Positions 34,249 through 42,914 of a stretch of 64,000 nt of DNA are shown here, piece after piece (position 1 is the first letter of the stretch; every line of letters begins with the position of its first letter). The DNA lies in NCBI RefSeq assembly GCF_014874065.1, contig NZ_JADBEE010000002.1, positions 62,001-126,000 on the forward strand. The letters run 5' to 3'. The notes beneath the pieces are model-generated. The model had not been told where the DNA came from and ran no database searches. It saw nothing but the letters and a program-made list of their open reading frames with translations. Made by a program: the position numbers and the translations under genes. The stretch comes from Nesterenkonia halotolerans (GTDB taxonomy: Bacteria; Actinomycetota; Actinomycetes; Actinomycetales; Micrococcaceae).

Positions 34249-36168
34249 ATGCAACGCGTCCGTCCTGAGTCCCTGACGCGGCGCCTGGTGCGCGACGGTG
34301 CCTACGTCCTTCCGGGGCTGCCCATCGCGGTGTTCAGCGCGAGCCTGCTGCTGTCCCTGGTGGGCGTCTCCATCCTGACGGCCCCGCTTTGGGTGGGTGC
34401 GCTCGTCCTGCCGCTGGCGCTGGTCACCGCCTCGGAGTTCGCGGAGCTCTCCCGGCGGCGGCTGCGCCGCTGGGGTGCCGTCCTCGCCCCGGTCACCTAC
34501 CGCTCCCGTCGCCCCGGACTCGGCGGACGGCTGGGGCCCGTCGCCGATCCGCGACGCTGGCTGGACCTGATCTTCGAGACCCTGCTCGCGCTGCCCGTCC
34601 GGCTGGTGACGTTCCTGGTCGCCATCCTCTGGGTCGTGATGGGACCGGCGGGGATCACCTACTTCTTCTGGTCTCGCTTCATCCCAGGCGAGCGGGGGCT
34701 CATCGAGCTTCTGGAACTGATCGAGCCCGCACTGGTCCCCGCCGACGAGATCTGGCAGTACGTCCTGGATTCCGCGGTCTTCCTGATCCTCGGGGTGGTC
34801 TTTCTGGTCACGCTGCCGGCGGTGATGCGCGGGCTGGCCGCTCTGGACGCGCTGCTGGCCACCAGCCTGCTCGGCGCCGGTGGGCGCGGCCGGCTGATCC
34901 CGCTGGAGCACCCGCAGGCGCACCCGCTGGAACGCACGCTCTCCCGCGCCGCGAGAGGGCGGAGCGAACCCCGGCCAGAGGAGGAGGACGCGTCCTTCAG
35001 CGCCGCAGCATGGTCCTGGATCGGGATCAGCTTCGCCGCTGTGGTGCTGCTGGCCGTGAGCTGGCCGCTGACGGTGAGCATCTACGGCGTGCACCCGGCG
35101 CTGGCGATGGTCCTCACGCTGGCGCACTGCCTGACCCTGGTGCTCACGCTGAGGTTCCCGTGGGCCGGGATCGGCGCCTCGGTGCTGGTCTCTGCCGCGT
35201 TGATGGGGGCCACCGCCGAGTCGGGGGTGGGTATCTGGCCCTGGCCGGTGACCGCCATGATCATCCAGTCCGGGGTGATCCTCGTGGCCGCGCTGCGCCG
35301 CCCCTGGTACTGCGCCGCCAGCGGATGGGCCGCCAGCGCGCTGCTGACCGCCGCCGCCATCGTCATGGCAGCGCCGCGGCTGCCCGCCGGCGCCGTGAGC
35401 ACCGGGATCGTCTTCGCCTCGGTGAGCGCCGGCGTGGTCGTGCTCGGGAGCCTCACCCGGCAGTGGCTCGTGGACGCGGACCGGCTCGAGGAGTCTGAAC
35501 GCACCAGCGCCCAGCAGAGCCGCCGTCGTCGGGAGCTGGAGGAGCGCAACCGGATCGCGCGCGAACTCCACGATGTGGTCGCGCATTCGATGTCCGTGAT
35601 CAGCGTGCAGGCGGCGACGGCCCAGTATCGGTTGTCCTCGATCACCCCGGAGGCGCAGCAGGAGTTCGAGGAGATCGCCCGGTCCTCCCGCCAGGCGCTC
35701 GGGGAGATGCGGATGCTGCTGGGCACCCTGCGCAGCGACGAGGAGGTGCCCACCGGGCCGACCCCGGGGCTCGCAGAGATCTACTCGCTGGTGGAGGCCA
35801 CTCGAGCTTCAGGCACTCCGATCCGGGTCATCGGGCTTGATGTCGTGGAGGCGTCCTCCGCCGTCGGCCTGGCCGCCTATCGCATGGTCCAGGAGGGGCT
35901 CAGCAACGCGCTGCGCCATGCTCCCTCCGCGACGATCGAGGTCAGCGCAGAGGTGCTCGAGCATGACGCGTCCGCGCCCGACGGCACTCGGCACCTGCTG
36001 ATCCAGGTGCGCAACACCGCTCCGCCGCATCCAGTCTCCGTGCCTGCACCGGGGGCTGGCCTGGGGCTGGAGGGCATCCGTGAGCGAGTCGGCGCGGTCG
36101 GCGGGACCGTCGAGACCGGAGAGACCCCCGACGGCGGCTACTACATCCGGGCCTCCTTCCCGCTGTGA
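34249..36168 (+). CDS. HisKA_3 family membrane sensor histidine kinase
   Basis: The 639-residue kinase begins with a putative-sensor-type membrane domain (RDGAYVLPGLPIAVFSASLL and further segments to about 215). Four to five more membrane segments follow (about 255-405), then the dimerisation/phospho-acceptor motif NRIARELHDVVAHSMSV with H441. The HATPase region has the N-box-like MVQEGLSNALRHAP and the G-rich PGAGLGLEGIRERV. The many membrane segments and lack of a large extracellular domain suggest a membrane-state or membrane-perturbation sensor. The partner is the divergent response regulator. Confidence 0.88.
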   Translation: MQRVRPESLTRRLVRDGAYVLPGLPIAVFSASLLLSLVGVSILTAPLWVGALVLPLALVTASEFAELSRRRLRRWGAVLAPVTYRSRRPGLGGRLGPVADPRRWLDLIFETLLALPVRLVTFLVAILWVVMGPAGITYFFWSRFIPGERGLIELLELIEPALVPADEIWQYVLDSAVFLILGVVFLVTLPAVMRGLAALDALLATSLLGAGGRGRLIPLEHPQAHPLERTLSRAARGRSEPRPEEEDASFSAAAWSWIGISFAAVVLLAVSWPLTVSIYGVHPALAMVLTLAHCLTLVLTLRFPWAGIGASVLVSAALMGATAESGVGIWPWPVTAMIIQSGVILVAALRRPWYCAASGWAASALLTAAAIVMAAPRLPAGAVSTGIVFASVSAGVVVLGSLTRQWLVDADRLEESERTSAQQSRRRRELEERNRIARELHDVVAHSMSVISVQAATAQYRLSSITPEAQQEFEEIARSSRQALGEMRMLLGTLRSDEEVPTGPTPGLAEIYSLVEATRASGTPIRVIGLDVVEASSAVGLAAYRMVQEGLSNALRHAPSATIEVSAEVLEHDASAPDGTRHLLIQVRNTAPPHPVSVPAPGAGLGLEGIRERVGAVGGTVETGETPDGGYYIRASFPL

Positions 36169-36176
36169 GGCTGCCA

Positions 36177-36198
36177 ACCCCCTACCGGCGTAGGGGGT
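36177..36198. promoter_or_regulatory. Perfect 9-bp-arm palindrome between kinase and desaturase genes
   Basis: ACCCCCTAC (36177-36185) and GTAGGGGGT (36190-36198) flank a CGGC tetraloop. It lies 8 nt after the kinase stop and about 44 nt upstream of the desaturase -10 box. It could be the kinase-gene terminator or the binding site of the nearby response regulator. Confidence 0.5.
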
Positions 36199-36241
36199 GA
36201 AGATGGCTCCCCCGGGTGACGCGGGTGAGATTCCGGCTGGC

Positions 36242-36247
36242 TACGGT
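36242..36247 (+). promoter_or_regulatory. -10 box of leaderless desaturase gene
   Basis: TACGGT lies 6 nt before ATG 36254, which decides the start over the frame beginning at 36197. Confidence 0.5.
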
Positions 36248-36253
36248 GGAACC

Positions 36254-37357
36254 ATGACAGTCACCCAGACCCGGTCAGAGTCAGCCCGGACCACCTCCGA
36301 GCAGGCTCGCCCACCGCGGAACAAGCAGGTCAACGAGTTCTTCGAGCTCGCCCAGCGGGTCAAGGACGAGGGCCTGATGGACCGCGGCGCCTCCAGCTAC
36401 GTGCTGCGCGTGATCGTGCTCAGCTTCGCCTTCGCGGGCGCCTTCGTGGCCATGTTCACCCTCGGTGACAGCCTCTGGCAGCTTGCCGTCGCCGCCTTCT
36501 TCGGGATCCTGCTCACCCAGGTCGCGTTCCTCTCCCACGACGGCGCCCACCAGCAGGTCTTCCGCACCGGCAAGCGCAACGAGTGGTTCGGCCGGGTCAC
36601 CGGCAACCTCATCGTCGGCCTGTCCTACGCATGGTGGACCAAGAAGCACGGCAAGCACCACGCGAACCCCAACACCATCGGCAAGGACGGCGACATCGCC
36701 CCGGGCGCCCTCGTCTTCGTCGCTGAAGACGCAGCGCAGCGCACCGGGTTCATGGGCTGGCTCGCCCGCCGTCAGGGTTGGATGTTCTTCCCGCTGCTGA
36801 CGCTGTTCGCCATCGCGCTGCACTACAACGCGCTCAAGACCGTCTTCACGGCCAAGAAGCTCAAGCGTCGCAAGACCGAGCTGGCGATGCTGGCCGTTCG
36901 TCTCATCGGCTTCCCCGTGCTGATCTTCCTCGCCATGAGCCCAGGACTGGCGCTGGGCTTCCTGGCCGTGCAGCTGGTGGTCTTCGGCGTCTACATGGGT
37001 GGCAGCTTCGCTCCCAACCACAAGGGCATGCCGATCATCCCCAAAGACTCCGACATGGACTTCCTGCGTCGCCAGGTGCTGACCTCGCGCAACATCAAGG
37101 GCGGACGCATGATGGACGTGGCCATGGGCGGGCTGAACCTGCAGGTCGAGCACCACCTCTTCCCGCGCATGCCCAGCCCCAACCTGCACAAGGTCAAGCC
37201 GATCGTCGAGGAGTTCTGTGCCGAGAAGGGCATCAGCTACACCGCCACCGGGCTGGTCCAGTCCTACGGCATGGTCGTCACCTACCTGAACCGGGTCGGT
37301 CTCGGCTACGCCGATCCGATGGACTGCCCGATCATGGCGCAGTACCGTCCCCGCTGA
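36254..37357 (+). CDS. Fatty acid desaturase (membrane acyl desaturase)
   Basis: The 367-residue membrane di-iron enzyme has the three histidine boxes HDGAH, HGKHH and QVEHHLFP, with hydrophobic pairs between them. It should introduce a cis double bond into membrane acyl chains. The spacing and final box match the DesA3/linoleoyl-desaturase-like group used by actinobacteria. It lies directly after a membrane histidine kinase gene, recalling the DesK-DesR-Des arrangement. The 3' end overlaps the convergent PAP2 gene by 26 bp. Confidence 0.9.
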   Translation: MTVTQTRSESARTTSEQARPPRNKQVNEFFELAQRVKDEGLMDRGASSYVLRVIVLSFAFAGAFVAMFTLGDSLWQLAVAAFFGILLTQVAFLSHDGAHQQVFRTGKRNEWFGRVTGNLIVGLSYAWWTKKHGKHHANPNTIGKDGDIAPGALVFVAEDAAQRTGFMGWLARRQGWMFFPLLTLFAIALHYNALKTVFTAKKLKRRKTELAMLAVRLIGFPVLIFLAMSPGLALGFLAVQLVVFGVYMGGSFAPNHKGMPIIPKDSDMDFLRRQVLTSRNIKGGRMMDVAMGGLNLQVEHHLFPRMPSPNLHKVKPIVEEFCAEKGISYTATGLVQSYGMVVTYLNRVGLGYADPMDCPIMAQYRPR

Positions 37358-38324
37358 TCCCGCGGGCACGACGGGCGATGCTGTCCAGCCGGTCCTGTTC
37401 GCGCCTGCGGCGCTGAGCGGCCTGCCGATCGAGCTCACGGGTCTCCGCGGCGAACAGCGGGATGATCGCAGCCCAGAGCAGGTAGACCGGCGCCGCTGAG
37501 AGCGCGGCCCCAGCGATCCACAGCCACGGGGTGGTGGACTCTGCGACGGCGGCGAGGCCGTCACGCAGCGCCGGTCCCAGCAGGGCCACCAGTCCGAGCG
37601 TGGTGCCGAAGGCCCCGAGGGTGACGCAGAGCCCTGCCTGCCGGCCCCCGGCCCGTCCGCTCTCAGCAGGCAGCGGAGCCAGGCTCGGGTCACGGGCCTC
37701 GGTCTGCAGGACCACCGCACCGCAGACCAGCGTCCACGTCGCCACCACGAGATAGGCCGCGATCATGTCGCTGGGCAGATGCCAGCCCTCCACAAAGATG
37801 TACGCACCCCAGAGCGCCGACCAGTTCGCCGCGAGCACGCCCCACAGTGCGCGATCGCGTGGTCGCGCGATCAGAAACATGGCCGCCGCAGCTGAGGCCG
37901 CCATCGTGGTGTGACCGCTGGGCAGCGAGTTCCCGGTCCAGTCCTCGGTGAGTCCGATCAGCACCGGGCGGCTGGAGAAGACCAGCTTGAACAGCTGAGT
38001 GCTCAGGTTCGCACCGAGCACGAGCACCGCGGCGCTGCCGAGGACCCTCCACCTGCCGTGCGCTCCCCGCCGCCGGCCCAGTCCCACGCAGGCCAGCAGC
38101 GGCGGCAGCAGGATCCACACCGCGATCCACTCGTTCTGCGGGTCCAGCTCGGGGAGCGGGTGACCCGTGGTGGAGCCGGTCCGCTGCATCATGATGTCCA
38201 GCAGCTGCCCGGTCTCCGTATGGACTGAGATCCAGTAGAGCATCCCGAAGAGCGCCCCACACAGCAGAACCCCGGCCGCCCACCGCTCAGGGTGAAAGGC
38301 CGGGGTCCGCAGGTGATGAGGCAT
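37332..38324 (-). CDS. PAP2 family membrane phosphatase
   Basis: ATG 38324 (MPHHLRTPAF) is chosen; the longer frame from 38486 enters the neighbouring symporter gene with low-complexity sequence. The 330-residue protein has about eight membrane segments and the three PAP2 motifs: KLVFSSRP, SLPSGHTTMAASA and EGWHLPSDMIAAYLV. It likely dephosphorylates undecaprenyl diphosphate, phosphatidate or a similar lipid. A paralogue lies 2.5 kb away. CAGAAT ends 6 nt upstream of the ATG. The C-terminal tail is Arg-rich. Confidence 0.85.
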   Translation of the reverse strand: MPHHLRTPAFHPERWAAGVLLCGALFGMLYWISVHTETGQLLDIMMQRTGSTTGHPLPELDPQNEWIAVWILLPPLLACVGLGRRRGAHGRWRVLGSAAVLVLGANLSTQLFKLVFSSRPVLIGLTEDWTGNSLPSGHTTMAASAAAAMFLIARPRDRALWGVLAANWSALWGAYIFVEGWHLPSDMIAAYLVVATWTLVCGAVVLQTEARDPSLAPLPAESGRAGGRQAGLCVTLGAFGTTLGLVALLGPALRDGLAAVAESTTPWLWIAGAALSAAPVYLLWAAIIPLFAAETRELDRQAAQRRRREQDRLDSIARRARGISGDGTAP

Positions 38325-38346
38325 GCGGCTATTCTGCCGCACCACC

Positions 38347-39840
38347 TCAGCGTCGGCTGTGGTGTGGCTCGCTCTGCGTCTGATGATCCGCCATGTCCTC
38401 GGCGGTCCAGCACTCGATGTTGCGCAGCTCCGGCATGTCCGAGGCGAAGAAGATCGGGTCGATTCCCTGTTTCTTCTGTGCCTCATAGTGCTTGAGCAGC
38501 TTGACGGCTGTGCCGCCGAGCAGCGTGATGGCCACCAGGTTGAACATCGCGATGATGACCATCGTCACACCGGCGATCGCCCACGCCAGGTCCACCGGGA
38601 TGATCGCGCCGACGAACACCACGGCGGTGAGCGCCGCGGCAAAGATCTTGCGGGTCTTCTCGGAGCTGGAGATGAACAGCACGTTCATCTCGCCGTAGGA
38701 GTAGTTGCCCAGGATCGAGGTGAACGCCAGCAGCAGAATGATCAGGGCCAGGGCGAGCGCACCGAAGGCGCCGAAGTTCGCGGTGAGCGCCTCCTGGGTC
38801 AGCTCCCCGCCCACATTGGTCTCCGTGCGCACGGATGCCTCGGGGAAGGTCACCAGAATGATGAATGCGGTGACCGAGCAGATGATCAGTGTGTCCAGGT
38901 AGACGCCCAGGGTCTGCACGAGCCCCTGCTTGACCGGGTGCGACACATCAGCGGTGGCAGCGACATTGGGCACCGAGCCCATGCCTGCCTCATTGGAGAA
39001 CATTCCGCGCTGCACGCCGGCCATGATCATGGCGCCGAACGCACCGCCCGCGGCGGAGGTGAAGTTGAAGGCTTCGCCGAAGATCATGCCGAACACGGCG
39101 GGAAGCTGCTCGATGTTGAACGCGACGACCACCAGGCCTAACAGGATGTAGAGCATCGCCATCAGCGGGACCACCCGCTGGGTGACCTGGGCGACTCGGC
39201 GCAGTCCAGCAAGGACGACGACGCCGGTGAGCACCGTCAGCAGCACGGCCAGGATCCAGCTCAGGCTCGTGGTGTCCGTCATGCCCAGCTCTCCGGCGGC
39301 GCCAGTCACCGAATCGACGATCGTATTGGCCTGCAGCGAGGTGAAGGACAGGGCGAAGCAGAAGATGAAGATCACGGCAAAGACGATGCCGCCGGAGCGT
39401 GACCCCAGCCCGCGCTCGATGTAATAGGCCGGGCCGCCCTTGAAGGTGTCGAAGCGGCGGACCTTGTACAGCTGCGCCAGAGTGGACTCCACGAAGGAAG
39501 CGGCAGAGTTGAAGATCGCCATCACCCACATCCAGAACACCGCACCCGGCCCACCCAGGGCGATCGCGCCGGCGACACCCGCGATGTTGCCGGTGCCCAC
39601 GCGGGCCGAGGCGGTGATGGTGAAGGTCTGGAAGGCGGAGAGGGACCTGGTGCGACCGTCTGCATCGCTGGGGGCCTTGTCCGTGATGGAGCGGAACATG
39701 TCCGGGATGTGGCGAAGTTGGACCAGACGGGTGCGGATGCAGAGATACACGCCCACGGAGAGGATCACGAGGATGCCGACCGTGTTCCAAGCCAAGGTCT
39801 CGATCGCGCCGATCGAGTCGAGAAGATTGTCCATAGTCAT
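38347..39840 (-). CDS. Sodium:alanine symporter family protein
   Basis: The 497-residue carrier shows the AGCS pattern: ASARVGTGNIAGVAGAIALGGPG, the STLAQLYKVR segment, KGGPAYYIERGLG, and RGMFSNEAGMGSVPNVAA. It should take up alanine or glycine with Na+. The polar C-terminal tail (about 455-497) is cytoplasmic. TAGAGT lies 9 nt upstream of ATG 39840, giving a nearly leaderless message; ATG 39834 is an alternative start. Confidence 0.92.
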   Translation of the reverse strand: MTMDNLLDSIGAIETLAWNTVGILVILSVGVYLCIRTRLVQLRHIPDMFRSITDKAPSDADGRTRSLSAFQTFTITASARVGTGNIAGVAGAIALGGPGAVFWMWVMAIFNSAASFVESTLAQLYKVRRFDTFKGGPAYYIERGLGSRSGGIVFAVIFIFCFALSFTSLQANTIVDSVTGAAGELGMTDTTSLSWILAVLLTVLTGVVVLAGLRRVAQVTQRVVPLMAMLYILLGLVVVAFNIEQLPAVFGMIFGEAFNFTSAAGGAFGAMIMAGVQRGMFSNEAGMGSVPNVAATADVSHPVKQGLVQTLGVYLDTLIICSVTAFIILVTFPEASVRTETNVGGELTQEALTANFGAFGALALALIILLLAFTSILGNYSYGEMNVLFISSSEKTRKIFAAALTAVVFVGAIIPVDLAWAIAGVTMVIIAMFNLVAITLLGGTAVKLLKHYEAQKKQGIDPIFFASDMPELRNIECWTAEDMADHQTQSEPHHSRR

Positions 39841-39945
39841 AATGCGCAGACTCTACCGGTCACGGCACCCCCAGGAACCTCCCAGCCTGTGTTCGGAGCG
39901 TGAGGCAGAATGGAGGAAACTCCGGTTTCACAGAAGGTGATCACC

Positions 39946-40698
39946 ATGGCTCACGTCCCTGACCCCGTCCGTTTCCAGCGCCTCGAAGAGCACGCCTGGC
40001 TCGCCGCACCGGGGGCTGACTCTGGACTGAACGTGGGACTCGTCCTCGGCGAGGACCTTGCGGTGCTCATCGATCCGGGACCGTCCGACGGCGACCACGC
40101 CGCCCTGCTCGCTGGTGTCCGTGAGCTCAGCTCGGCCGAGATCCTCGTGGTGAACACCCACGGGCACCCTGATCATGTGGGGGCCAACGACTTCCTGCGG
40201 GCCCAGGGCGTGCAGCAGATCTGGGCCCATGAGCACGCAGGGGTCGAGTCAGCCACCGATCTGGTCTCCAGCACACCGGTGACGCTGGAGCTGGGCGGCG
40301 GAGTCGCCGTCGTCCTGGCGCACCTCGGGCGTGGACACACCTCCGGGGACCTGGTGGCAGGGGTCCGTTCGGGAGAGGCCCCGGGGATCATGTTCTGCGG
40401 GGACCTGGTCCGGGAGGGTCGTGACCCCGAGTTTCATGACTCCTACCCCGAGGAATGGGTTCGTACGCTGGGCCGACTGTGGTCTATGGCGGGGAACTAC
40501 AGCAGGTTCATCCCGGGTCACGGGCGTGAGGTCGATGCTGATTTCCTGGCGTCCATGCGTCGGCGCATGCAGCAGGGCTGCAATGTCTCCGCGCAGGCGA
40601 TCAGGGATGCGGTCAATGATGCGACCAAGGCCATCCCGATCATCCCCTACGGCCCCGGGGAGTCCCGCGAGCTGATCACTCGGCTGCGCGGCCGGTGA
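39946..40698 (+). CDS. MBL-fold metallo-hydrolase
   Basis: ATG 39946 is preferred because AAGGTGA lies 5 nt upstream; ATG 39910 is possible. The 250-residue protein has the zinc motif NTHGHPDHVGAN (HxHxDH), a following ligand in GRGHTSGDL, an Asp ligand in FCGDLVREG and a final histidine in IPGHG. This is the glyoxalase II/beta-lactamase superfamily; the substrate is unknown. It is divergent from the alanine symporter and convergent with the second PAP2 gene. Confidence 0.87.
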   Translation: MAHVPDPVRFQRLEEHAWLAAPGADSGLNVGLVLGEDLAVLIDPGPSDGDHAALLAGVRELSSAEILVVNTHGHPDHVGANDFLRAQGVQQIWAHEHAGVESATDLVSSTPVTLELGGGVAVVLAHLGRGHTSGDLVAGVRSGEAPGIMFCGDLVREGRDPEFHDSYPEEWVRTLGRLWSMAGNYSRFIPGHGREVDADFLASMRRRMQQGCNVSAQAIRDAVNDATKAIPIIPYGPGESRELITRLRGR

Positions 40699-40735
40699 TC
40701 TGCCCGGGCGGGTGACCTGCCCGGCCGGTGACCTG

Positions 40736-40757
40736 CCCGGGCCAGGCCTGGCCCGGG
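40736..40757. terminator. 22-bp perfect palindrome between convergent MBL and PAP2 genes
   Basis: Arms CCCGGGCCAGG and CCTGGCCCGGG are joined without a loop. The 91-nt gap also holds direct repeats of GGTGACCTGCCCGG and GGCCCGGGGGAGACCT. It is very GC-rich and probably a bidirectional terminator. Confidence 0.5.
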
Positions 40758-40789
40758 GGAGACCTGGCCCGGGGGAGACCTGCGCCGGT

Positions 40790-41755
40790 TCAGACCCGGT
40801 AGAGCTCGTTGAACTGCGGCGGAATCGGGTAGTGCACGGTCTCTCCCCGCGGGGAGGGCACCGGGGCGCCGCGCTGCCGCCGTCCGGTCTCTGCGCCGAA
40901 GAGGTTGATGCCCGCACCGGCCATCAGGAAGCCGGGCCCGATCGAGACGAGCAGCCCGGCGAACCAGTGCCAGAGGCTCGGTTCGTCTCCAGCCAGCGCG
41001 ATCCCGCTCCATCCTCCGGAGAAGAGGAAGCACAGCACCGCCACCACGGTGAGCGTCACGCCGAAGAACCAGGCGAGACCTGCCAGGGGTGCGGTCTCCG
41101 GCTCGTAGTCGGCCACCACTGTGTTCCACTCCGGTCCGGTGCGCATGATCAGCCAGCCGCCGACCATCGCCCAGCCCGCCACCACCAGGTAGGCGGCGAT
41201 CACATCGGACGGTCGGTGCCAGGTCTCGGTGAAGGTGTAGGCCCCGACGAGGCCCGCGTAGAAGGCGGCGAGCACGGCGATGAAGGGTCGGCGGCGCGGG
41301 GAGCTGACCAGGAAGACCGCCACCGCCATGGAGGCTGCCAGCGTGGTGTGTCCGGAGGGCAGCGAGTTCCCTGTCCAGTAGGGCACGCCGTTGCTCAGAT
41401 CCGGACGGTCCAGCCAGGCCTTGAGCACCTGGGTGGTGAGGTTGGCGCCGAGCACAGCGCCCAGCGCGATCAGGGCCCCCAGGAAGCGCTGCCGGGTGAG
41501 CACGATCACCAGGAAGAACACCGCGGGCAGTGCGATGATCACCGGGCTCAACCACCAGAGGTCGAAACCTCGGGTCGAGAGCGAGTCCACGCGGTTGGCC
41601 GCGGCGTCGAGCATCGCGTACTCGACCCACTGGCCCGAATCTGAGCGGACGAAGTATTCGTAGACCGCGATGAAGATCGCGCAGCAGAGCAGGATACCGA
41701 GGATCCACAGACCGGTGCGACGGGCCGGGGGACGCAGAGCGCTGGCAGCTGACAT
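40790..41755 (-). CDS. PAP2 family membrane phosphatase (paralogue)
   Basis: ATG 41755 (MSAASALRPP) is used; it lies 7 nt after GATACT (41763-41768), consistent with a leaderless mRNA. The 321-residue protein has about eight membrane segments and the motifs KAWLDRP, SLPSGHTTLAASM and ETWHRPSDVIAAYLV. It shares layout and several exact stretches (GANLxTQ, GNSLPSGHTT, PSDxIAAYLVVA) with the PAP2 protein at 37332-38324, so they are likely diverged duplicates acting on lipid phosphates. Confidence 0.85.
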   Translation of the reverse strand: MSAASALRPPARRTGLWILGILLCCAIFIAVYEYFVRSDSGQWVEYAMLDAAANRVDSLSTRGFDLWWLSPVIIALPAVFFLVIVLTRQRFLGALIALGAVLGANLTTQVLKAWLDRPDLSNGVPYWTGNSLPSGHTTLAASMAVAVFLVSSPRRRPFIAVLAAFYAGLVGAYTFTETWHRPSDVIAAYLVVAGWAMVGGWLIMRTGPEWNTVVADYEPETAPLAGLAWFFGVTLTVVAVLCFLFSGGWSGIALAGDEPSLWHWFAGLLVSIGPGFLMAGAGINLFGAETGRRQRGAPVPSPRGETVHYPIPPQFNELYRV

Positions 41756-41785
41756 GTGCCCAAGTATCGCAGGTCCGCCTCTGCC

Positions 41786-41791
41786 TAGACT
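41786..41791 (+). promoter_or_regulatory. -10 box of leaderless menC
   Basis: TAGACT lies 7 nt before ATG 41799. It lies about 20 bp from the GATACT box of the divergent PAP2 gene. Confidence 0.5.
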
Positions 41792-41798
41792 GAATGAC

Positions 41799-42905
41799 AT
41801 GGATCCTCACAGCGAAGCGCCGCAGCCGGGTTCCCGCGGCTGGCAGTACCCGGATCTCGAGGAGGTGCTGGACCGCGCCCATGTGGTCTCGCTGCCGCTG
41901 CGCACCAGGTTTCGTGGACAGATCCACCGTGAGGCGCTGCTGGTGGAGGGCCCTCAAGGGTGGGGAGAGTTCTCGCCCTTCCCCGAGTACGGGGCGGCAG
42001 AGTCGGCACACTGGCTGCGCGCCGCGCTCGAAGCCGGGTGGCACGGCTGGGGAACACCGCTGCGCACCTCCATCCCGGTCAACGCGACCATGCCCGCGGT
42101 CGGCCCGGACCAGGTGGAGTCGGTGCTACGCCGCTTCGGAGCGGTGGAGTCCATCCCTGCGGTGAAGGTCAAGGTGGCCGAGCCGGGGCAGGATCTTGCC
42201 GAGGACGTCGCGAGGCTGCGTGAGGTTCGACGGCTGGTGCCACGGGCCGGGCTGCGTGTCGATGCCAATGGGGGGTGGAGCATCGCCGAGGCGGTGCCTT
42301 CGCTGGCGGCGCTGGCCGAGGCGGCGGGTGGGAACTTCGAGTACGCCGAACAGCCGGTGGCCGGAGTGGATCCGCTGGCGGAGCTGCGCGAGGCGCTGGC
42401 GGCGGCGGGGGTCAGCTCCGACGGGGGACCGCTGCGCATCGCCGCCGATGAGGCGGTGCGCAAGGCAGAGGATCCGCTGCGCGTGGCGCGCCTGGGCGCG
42501 GCCGACCTGATCGTGGTCAAGGTCCCTCCGCTGGGCGGAGTGGAGCGGGCACTGCGCATCGTGGAGCAGGCAGGGCTGGACGCCGTCGTCTCCTCGGCCC
42601 TGGACACTTCCGTGGGTCTGGCGGCAGGACTGGCGCTGGCGGCCCGCCTGCCGGAGCTGCCCTACGCCTGCGGGCTCGGCACAGCCGCTCTGTTCGCCGA
42701 GGACGTGCTCGATGCCCCGCTGATCCCGGTGGCGGGTGCGCTGAGCGTGCCCGGCGCCGTCGTCCCGTCTGCGCAGCTGCTGCACCGACACCGGATCATG
42801 GGAGACCGTGCCGACTGGTGGTTCGCTCGGCTGCGTGCGGCCTACGGCGAACTGACCCGTGCTTCGGGGCCGGGTGCGGAATCGGCGTCGTCGGACAGCT
42901 TCTAG
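41799..42905 (+). CDS. menC: o-Succinylbenzoate synthase
   Basis: MenC dehydrates SHCHC to o-succinylbenzoate. ATG 41799 is fixed by the TAGACT box; the frame from 41670 runs antisense to the PAP2 gene. The 368-residue enolase-superfamily protein has the catalytic lysine pair in VKVKVAEP, Mg ligands in LRVDANGGW, YAEQP and IAADEAV, and a second lysine in LIVVKVPPLGG. menD follows after 9 nt. Confidence 0.92.
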   Translation: MDPHSEAPQPGSRGWQYPDLEEVLDRAHVVSLPLRTRFRGQIHREALLVEGPQGWGEFSPFPEYGAAESAHWLRAALEAGWHGWGTPLRTSIPVNATMPAVGPDQVESVLRRFGAVESIPAVKVKVAEPGQDLAEDVARLREVRRLVPRAGLRVDANGGWSIAEAVPSLAALAEAAGGNFEYAEQPVAGVDPLAELREALAAAGVSSDGGPLRIAADEAVRKAEDPLRVARLGAADLIVVKVPPLGGVERALRIVEQAGLDAVVSSALDTSVGLAAGLALAARLPELPYACGLGTAALFAEDVLDAPLIPVAGALSVPGAVVPSAQLLHRHRIMGDRADWWFARLRAAYGELTRASGPGAESASSDSF

Positions 42906-42908
42906 GAT
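42903..42908 (+). promoter_or_regulatory. -10 box of menD overlapping the menC stop codon
   Basis: TAGGAT uses the menC TAG as its first three bases and ends 6 nt before ATG 42915, so menD may have its own leaderless transcript. Confidence 0.5.
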
Positions 42909-42914
42909 TGGGCC

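Noticed and set aside
34222..35586. 454-residue reverse ORF opposite the histidine kinase
   Set aside because: Gln/Arg/Gly/His-rich shadow typical of the antisense frame of GC-rich genes; the forward kinase frame has all catalytic motifs.
40699..40789. GC-rich direct repeats considered as a CRISPR-like array
   Set aside because: Units are short, contiguous and lack spacers; a convergent terminator palindrome explains them.
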